Below, piece after piece: positions 59,401 through 64,000 of a DNA stretch of 64,000 bases. The position numbers and the translations under genes were made by a program. Within the stretch, counting starts at the first letter, position 1. Every line of letters begins with the position of its first letter. Below the pieces are notes generated by a model that saw only the letters and a program-made list of their open reading frames with translations, was not told the DNA's origin and did no database searches. The stretch spans positions 6,024,515-6,088,514 of the forward strand of contig OZ234499.1 of NCBI GenBank assembly GCA_965153455.1. Direction: 5' to 3'. This stretch comes from Sphagnum compactum. Lineage: Eukaryota; Bryophyta; Sphagnopsida; Sphagnales.

Positions 59401-62400
59401 GGCAATGATAGTAATAATCCTCCTCAGACCAAACTCACAATTGAATTACAGGTGAGTCTAAACCCTAAACCCAATCAACTGAGTTGTCTGTCAGTGTGTC
59501 TTGACTGAAGCAATGGACAGATGGACACTTTTATTGTTTTTCCATGTGTTTGTTTTCAGCTTGGAAGTTGGTGACATAATTTACTCCTCATGCAAATACA
59601 GAGCTGGCTGAGGAAGATGTGTATTTGAATGAAGTCCTAGATCTATGCCATGTTGCGCCAAAGCAGAAGATTGAAGGTTGGACCCTAAACCCACCACCCC
59701 CATCAGCTTCTTCAATATTTCTTCTTCTTGCACTGTCCTCTGCTTGCAGGCTATTGGGCCAGAGCTCACTCTGTACAACAGCCTTGGACGGCCATCTGAA
59801 GCATTTTTTCTTCCAGAAAGCTTTCTTCGAGCAAGGATGAATGCATTTGTAAGGTGAATAGATTTTAATTCTAATCAGTTCATTTTCCTTCCATGCACAA
59901 CAATAAATGTACTGGTGTTTTGTGTCTGGAAAATGTATATCTCTGTTTTCGGATAGTCTCCCAATGTATGAACAGAATTTATGTAATTTGGTGCCAACCC
60001 ATTAAACCAAAATCAACCAACAGCAGGGCTAGTAGTAACAATAAAAGTGTCTGTCCATCTGTCCATCCATCAGTCCACTGAAGTTGGGCATTGGGTTTTT
60101 ATTTGATCAATTTTTTTTCAGGTATACATCAAAGGGAGAGGATATGGAGCTAAATGCAAATTTGAACACCCTGACGATAGAGGCAAAGAGTGGCATAACA
60201 GTTATGGAGCCTTTTAACGCTGATATGTCGTACTCAAAGGTGGCTGGAAAACAGAACATTTGTGCTAAGATGACAGAGATTTGCACTAATTTTTCTTTCA
60301 GCATTCTGCACCTCATACTACGGCTTCAGGATGACGTTATGTCATTCATGCGGATTACATCAGAGGAAATGACAGTGGAGTGCTCAGAATTCGATAAAAT
60401 CTGGGTGTCCACCAGTGAGTCTTCTTCTCCAAAGATATATATGTGTATGTATGTATGTGTCTTTGCTGATGGATTCTGTAAACAAGCAGTTGAATTTTTT
60501 TAGAGCAGGATCAGAGCCTTGCGAAAAACTTTGGTCTTCTTCTTCTTCACTCATTTGTGGAGTGGGTTTTGGTGCAGACGGGGAAGAATCAAAGGGACAG
60601 CAGCATATTGCTTTCTGGCGACCTCGGCCTCCTCCAGGTTTTGCAGTACTTGGAGATTGTTTCACACCTTTGTATGTGCCAATCTTTTTTTGCTTATGAG
60701 AGAAGTGCACTTTGATGAATGTACGTGCCCATGATGATAGAAACTATGATAGAAACTTAGGACATGCAGATTTTGTATAGTGGGTTGCCAGAAATTTTAT
60801 TTGGATTTATTGTATATTGATCTACACCCACTGTTGTTGGGAGCCGATGAAGGTAAGTGGGTAGTCATGTAATTAGAGAGAGAGGTCTTTTGATTGAACA
60901 TTATCTTTAAGCAGAAGCAAAACCTTAAGAGTTATAATGCTGCACCCAGAGAGTGCTGTAAGTGGAGTGGATGATATATTGTAGCTGCATTGAACATCCA
61001 TCAGCATAGAGAATGTTAACACTACTATTCAGCTAATACTATTGCTTGGACACCACTGCTGTTGACGGTTTAGGGTTTAGGGGATGTAAGTGCCAAGGTT
61101 TTCTAGTGTGTAACATGTTTGCTATCATTGGAGGTAGCAAGACTGTTGGGTACTTAATCCATGCAGTTTCCTGTTCTGAAAATAGGAATGAAGCACCTGC
61201 AAAAGGAGTCCTTGCTCTCAATATGGCCTTGGTGCAAGTGAAGAGGGCAGAAAGCTTTGAACTTATGTGGTCATCCACCAAGCAGGCTACATCATCCCGG
61301 CAGCAGCAGCTCTTGAGTACTAATAATAACGGCTCTGAAAGGGCTAATTCAGAACAGAAGGCTGCTGCTGCTGAGGTTGGAGGAGATGAAGAAATGGATG
61401 AGAACAAGTTATGTCAAGATGATTCTTCTTCTTCAGTAATTAGTGATGCTAGACAACGAGGTTCATTGTCAGATAATAGACAAGAGTACAGTTCCAGTTT
61501 TGGGCTGGGACAACAGAGTGGCATCTCCTCTGGAAGGATTGATTATAAAGACTTGTTGGACAGCAAGGAGGATGATGAAGGGACCGACTGTTCCATTTGG
61601 AGACCAGTTGCACCACCAGGTTATGTGGCACTTGGGTGTGTTGCATGCAAAGACCAAAGGCCACCTCCAACGACAGCTGCACTTTGTGTGTTGGATGCTC
61701 TGGTATCACCTTGCTCTATGCGGGATTGTGTTTATGTCACTAGTGAAGTGTAAGTTTCCATCCTTGATGATTGATTCTCTCCTCTGGGGTTCATTGTGAT
61801 CTGTGTTAGGTTGTGTCAAAATTTGTCATATGCACTCCTTAAGTGATTTCCATCTCATCCAAAATGTAATCAATCACAATCATTTGTAATTCTCACGAAT
61901 TTTATTTGAACTGCAGGAATGAAGATCTGATTCCTGACAAAGGGTGGGCATTTTGGCAAGTCGATAATTCAGCAGGCACTTTCTTTGTTGAGCCTGTGAT
62001 AGATAATGAAGTGTCTATGCCAAGGGGCTACGAGCTTCGCCATGCCATTATCAGTTACACCGTCTTCCCTGTGAATGAAACAAAGCCTTCCACAAGTACT
62101 GATCAGCCAAGTTCAAAAGTATCAAGGACTGTAAGTGAGCGACCCCAAGAGGGTCAAGAAGGAGCAAAAGCATTAATGAGTACCACTGCTTCTGCTTCAT
62201 CTGGACGGATGTATGAGCATGTTACAGAGTTTAACCGAATTTGGTGGGATGAGGGGAGCAAGTTTTGGAAGGGCATCTCGATTTGGCGACCAGTTGTCCA
62301 GCCTGGATTTGCAATACTCGGTGATGTAGCTGTTAAAGGGTATGTTGAAGAAGCTGCTGTTTCAATTCCCCAAGTTGCTGAATTGCTGAGATCTGTAGCT

Positions 62401-63594
62401 GTTGCAGGTTGTTGTTGCAATACACACGTTTGATGGGTTTTATTATGCAGTAGTCATCTAGCTATATTCTCTGTTGGAAGTTTATCCTGTTGGGTGTTGT
62501 CACAACCTTCTTCCTCCTTCTCACAGTCTGGCTATTTTGGGGGCAAAATTCAGGTACAAGCCTCCAAGCATGGGGCTTGTTCTTTGGGACACAAATGAGG
62601 ATGGTGGCGGTGGTCTTTTTGCCAAGCCAGAGAAATTTGAAAAGCAAGGCTATTTGAAGGATGACATTGCATTCTGGCTGCCAGTGGCACCATCGGGCTA
62701 TGTTTCTCTCGGATGTGTGGTCTCTAGGAGTTCATCTCCAGACAAAGATCTCCAGAACATTGTTCGCTGTGTTCGAAGTGATCTTGTAATGGGCACGGAC
62801 TTTGCAAGCTGTATTGCCAATACTTCGTCTATAAAGCATAGAGCTGCAGAGCTTAGCATTTGGCCTGTTGAAAATAAGGTAAACCGGGTTTTTGGGTATT
62901 GAAACCGCCTTCAGTTTCTGATAGTGTGTTATTGCTAATTGAAGATGTGAAGAGTGTTTTTTTTTCCCTTTTAAATTTGATACAAAGGCGTTACTAACTC
63001 TGTCATTATTGTGTGCTCCCACTGTTTTGTCTTGTCTTCTTTCTGCTGGTGGTTATGCTAACAGGCAAAGACGTTCTTTGTGCTCCCTGCCGTCAACAAA
63101 AGACCGCCAGCAGATTTGGCTCGATGTCTGGCATTTGTAGAGAAACCAAGGAAACCTGACAATTTGATTGCCAACTTGGAAGTCAAGGGCATCTCTGCAA
63201 CTGTTTCTGATGACTTTGGAGGCTTGGTATGCACCTAACCCTAAACCCTCCAGAAGCCATGGTTATGTTTGAAACTCACCAGTTTCAAACATGGGATCAT
63301 GATGTCTCACCAACAGTGAAATGAGACTCTTGGGTTCAGGATTTGAGACATTCTGTTAGTTCTGTTTGTTGTTTGTTTATCCTTTTGATGGAAGTTGAAA
63401 TATTATTTTTGTTGTTGTTGTTGTTGTTGGAGCAGATGGCTCCAATTTTGGACTTCTCAGTAACCAGCATCCAGGCAAGCTTACATGGGTGTATGGAAGC
63501 GTTTAGTATGGAGACCAACTTTGCGCTCTCATCATCAACTTATAACGGAAGATACAGTGCTTGGGAACCTCTTATCGAACCTTGTGACACAAAA
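44454..63594 (+). CDS. VPS13: VPS13-family lipid-transfer protein, 42 exons in window, 3' end beyond the window
   Basis: Forty-two exons, read from splice signals and VPS13 conservation, sum to 9,042 nt = 3,014 codons with no stop and consistent phases; the gene runs past the right edge. VPS13 proteins are rod-like bridges that carry lipids between membranes at contact sites. In order: chorein N-terminus M-L-E-E-Q-L-A-Y-Y-L-E-K-Y-L-G-N-Y-V (exon 1), chorein body (exons 1-16), a disordered Gly/Asn/Glu-rich insert (exon 17), a PH domain (exons 18-21), a long acidic segment with two FFAT-like motifs (exon 24), a second acidic insert (exon 25), more groove repeats (26-36) and four W-x-P-x2-P/S-G-[FY] repeats (37-40). 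Plant VPS13 proteins of the PH-containing type share this layout and usually exceed 4,000 residues, so the C-terminal adaptor and ATG2-like parts should follow. The exon coordinates are given in the sub-region entries. The start is the only ATG in frame with the conserved chorein sequence. Confidence 0.95.
45359..45467 (+). other. VPS13: GC-AG intron (VPS13 intron 3)
   Basis: The donor reads CCAG|GCAAGT and the acceptor CTGACAG|GAG. Shifting the junction to any nearby GT breaks the reading frame or the conserved sequence. Confidence 0.8.
45593..45614. repeat. (CCTA)n microsatellite in VPS13 intron 4
   Basis: Five or more CCTA units. Confidence 0.9.
46199..46365 (+). other. VPS13: GC-AG intron (VPS13 intron 6)
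   Basis: The donor is AAAAG|GCAAGT, otherwise a perfect match to U1, and the acceptor is TTTACAG|TCC. This is the second GC-AG intron of the gene. Confidence 0.8.
48043..50491 (+). other. VPS13: VPS13 exons 12-17: rod and disordered insert
   Basis: Exons: 48043-48370, 48540-48644, 48735-48830, 49212-49279, 49504-49627, 49907-50491. Exon 13 opens S-A-M-D-E-K-S-L-Y-G-T-F directly after G-L-L-G-E of exon 12, as in other VPS13 proteins. Exon 16 has F-L-L-D-L-D-I-D-A-P-K-V-V-I-P. Exon 17 (585 nt) carries a G-G-G-G-G-G-S-G run and about 110 residues rich in Asn, Lys, Glu and Ala that look disordered, then returns to rod sequence. Confidence 0.9.
50664..53197 (+). other. VPS13: VPS13 exons 18-23: PH domain and following segment
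   Basis: Exons: 50664-50882, 51126-51235, 51403-51499, 52086-52184, 52414-52599, 53123-53197. W-E-R-Y-H-G-A-L-A-G-P-F-L-Y-L-L-E-S (exon 19) is the first strand pair of a PH fold. Exon 21 ends with the C-terminal PH helix, including the conserved Trp in E-N-W-Q-A-R-L-L. PH domains can bind phosphoinositides. Exon 22 carries F-F-L-T-G-V-L-D-E-L-K, typical of VPS13 just beyond the PH domain. Confidence 0.88.
52221..52243. repeat. Poly-C tract in VPS13 intron 21
   Basis: About 23 C in a row plus flanking C-rich sequence, 36 bp after a splice donor. The length is prone to assembly error. Confidence 0.9.
53593..53611 (+). repeat. Telomere-like motif in VPS13 intron 23
   Basis: GGGTTTAGGGTTTAGGTTT: two and a half plant-type telomere units. 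One of several such motifs in this gene's introns. Confidence 0.85.
53781..55198 (+). other. VPS13: VPS13 exons 24-25: acidic linker with FFAT-like motifs
   Basis: Exons: 53781-54392 (612 nt) and 54533-55198 (666 nt). Exon 24 starts with rod-like V-Q-F-V-R-R-K-Y-D and then becomes Asp/Glu/Ser-rich. It includes R-F-F-D-A-N-D (54,090-54,110, about residues 1248-1254) and Q-F-Y-D-A-D-N (54,180-54,200, about residues 1278-1284), both close to the FFAT consensus E-F-F-D-A-x-E and set in acidic context. FFAT motifs bind VAP proteins in the ER membrane. Exon 25 has a second, longer Glu/Asp/Lys-rich insert. Confidence 0.8.
55318..60414 (+). other. VPS13: VPS13 exons 26-36: central rod
   Basis: Exons: 55318-55464, 55734-55847, 55990-56174, 56286-56424, 57015-57158, 57384-57929, 58146-58411, 58509-58932, 59236-59451, 59750-59853, 60122-60414. 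Conserved stretches include P-I-I-I-M-P-R (exon 28), L-R-A-S-L-S-D-K-E-Y (exon 31), F-D-F-L-L-A-V-A-E-F-F-V-P (exon 33, read as F-D-F-L-L-A-V-A-E-F-F) and V-D-E-Y-T-Y-D-G-Q-G (exon 33). Exon 31 holds another acidic insert. The acceptor of exon 31 follows a (CTT)n tract. Confidence 0.9.
59458..59472 (-). repeat. Telomere-like motif at the start of VPS13 intron 34
   Basis: CTAAACCCTAAACCC, on the C-rich strand, beginning 6 bp after the GT donor. Confidence 0.85.
61067..61083 (+). repeat. Telomere-like motif in VPS13 intron 37
   Basis: GGTTTAGGGTTTAGGGG, two TTTAGGG units, about 100 bp before the next acceptor. Confidence 0.85.
63234..63251 (-). repeat. Telomere-like motif at the start of VPS13 intron 41
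   Basis: CCTAACCCTAAACCCTCC, beginning 7 bp after the GT donor. Confidence 0.85.
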
Positions 63595-63699
63595 GTGAGG
63601 TCTGTTTGTTTGTGTTTCAAAGCAAATAAAATGGCATGGGCAGTTTCTTTCTTTCAGGTTTATATATTCATTTTAAAATAAATAAATAATTACAATCAA

Positions 63700-63980
63700 A
63701 ATCCCCCCCCCAAAAAACCAGTTTTGGTATATATAACCATGGTTTTCATTCTTTTGAAATTTTCAAAAACCCACCTTTATGACCACCGGTTCTTTTGCCA
63801 GTAATTTCATGAAAAATTCCAGTTCTTTGACATTTCTGAAATAAGTGGAACTGGTGGTTCTCTGATTCTGAATCTCCCACCCCCAAAAATAAAGCCAGAA
63901 CCAGTGGTTCTTTGATTTTGAATTTCTTAAAGAGCCGGAACTGCCAGTTATTTAAAAGACGAGTAACTGCACAACACTGG
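63700..63980 (-). mobile_element. hAT-like element end in the last VPS13 intron
   Basis: A run of GGAACTGGTGGTTC/AGAACCAGTGGTTC/GGAACTGCCAG motifs closes with GTAACTGCACAACACTG at 63,979. Its reverse complement (CAGTGTTGTGCAGTTAC) matches the terminus at 43,294 in length and pattern. No transposase is visible. The left end is not fixed. Confidence 0.45.
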
Positions 63981-64000
63981 TTATGTGTTGAGAGCTTTTG

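Larger units (their letters stand above)
60578..63594 (+). other. VPS13: VPS13 exons 37-42: W-R-P/P-G repeats
   Basis: Exons: 60578-60671, 61186-61749, 61917-62339, 62527-62878, 63065-63226, 63436-63594. Exons 37-40 each contain one copy of a W-[RL]-P-x2-[PQ]-[PS]-G-[FY] block followed by [AV]-x-L-G-[DC]: F-W-R-P-R-P-P-P-G-F, I-W-R-P-V-A-P-P-G-Y, I-W-R-P-V-V-Q-P-G-F and F-W-L-P-V-A-P-S-G-Y. These are the repeats seen in plant VPS13/Vps62-like (DUF946-type) regions. Exon 42 ends S-A-W-E-P-L-I-E-P-C-D-T-K, still well short of the protein's usual end. Confidence 0.9.

Noticed and set aside
1-64000. CRISPR array, rRNA or intact tRNA gene
   Set aside because: The direct repeats found are contiguous tandem arrays without spacers, and no conserved rRNA or tRNA structure was seen.

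Overview
The window reads as nuclear DNA of a land plant, probably a seed-free lineage (bryophyte, lycophyte or fern) or a close streptophyte relative. The clues are GT-AG introns of about 100-500 bp, short TTTAGGG/CCCTAAA (plant telomere-type) motifs, an AT-rich background, and plant-style mobile elements. I cannot name the genus. Nothing looks prokaryotic or organellar.

Layout. (1) 1.4-6.0 kb: decayed Helitron on the minus strand, with the Rep HUH and two-tyrosine motifs and Pif1-like helicase motifs still readable. (2) 6.6-12.96 kb: broken Ty3/gypsy-type LTR retrotransposon, also minus strand. Its reading order is gag - aspartic protease - C5 DNA-methyltransferase remnant - reverse transcriptase - RNase H - integrase - PHD zinc finger. 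Carrying both a DNA-methylation writer and a chromatin-reader module is the most unusual thing in the window. (3) 14.5-16.3 kb: unidentified coding remnants ending in a GIY-YIG nuclease-like domain. (4) 16.3-29.7 kb: intergenic DNA with several tandem duplications, microsatellites and poly-C tracts, and no gene I can support. (5) 30.3-32.35 kb: a five-exon gene for a 250-residue heavy-metal-associated (HMA) domain protein. (6) 33.6-36.6 kb: decayed non-LTR (LINE-like) reverse transcriptase on the minus strand. (7) 37.5-44 kb: tandem repeats, a large inverted-repeat pair, a long poly-T tract and a hAT-like terminus. (8) 44,454 to the right edge: 42 exons of a VPS13-family bulk lipid-transfer protein. 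These sum to exactly 3,014 in-phase codons; the gene continues beyond the window.

The two intact host genes (HMA protein and VPS13) lie on the plus strand and have no obvious functional link. The left 16 kb is mobile-element territory. VPS13 carries a PH domain, two FFAT-like ER-anchoring motifs, four W-R-P/P-G repeats, two GC-AG introns, and an unusual number of short telomere-like motifs in its introns. All exon coordinates come from reading splice signals and conservation by eye; no search or alignment was run.
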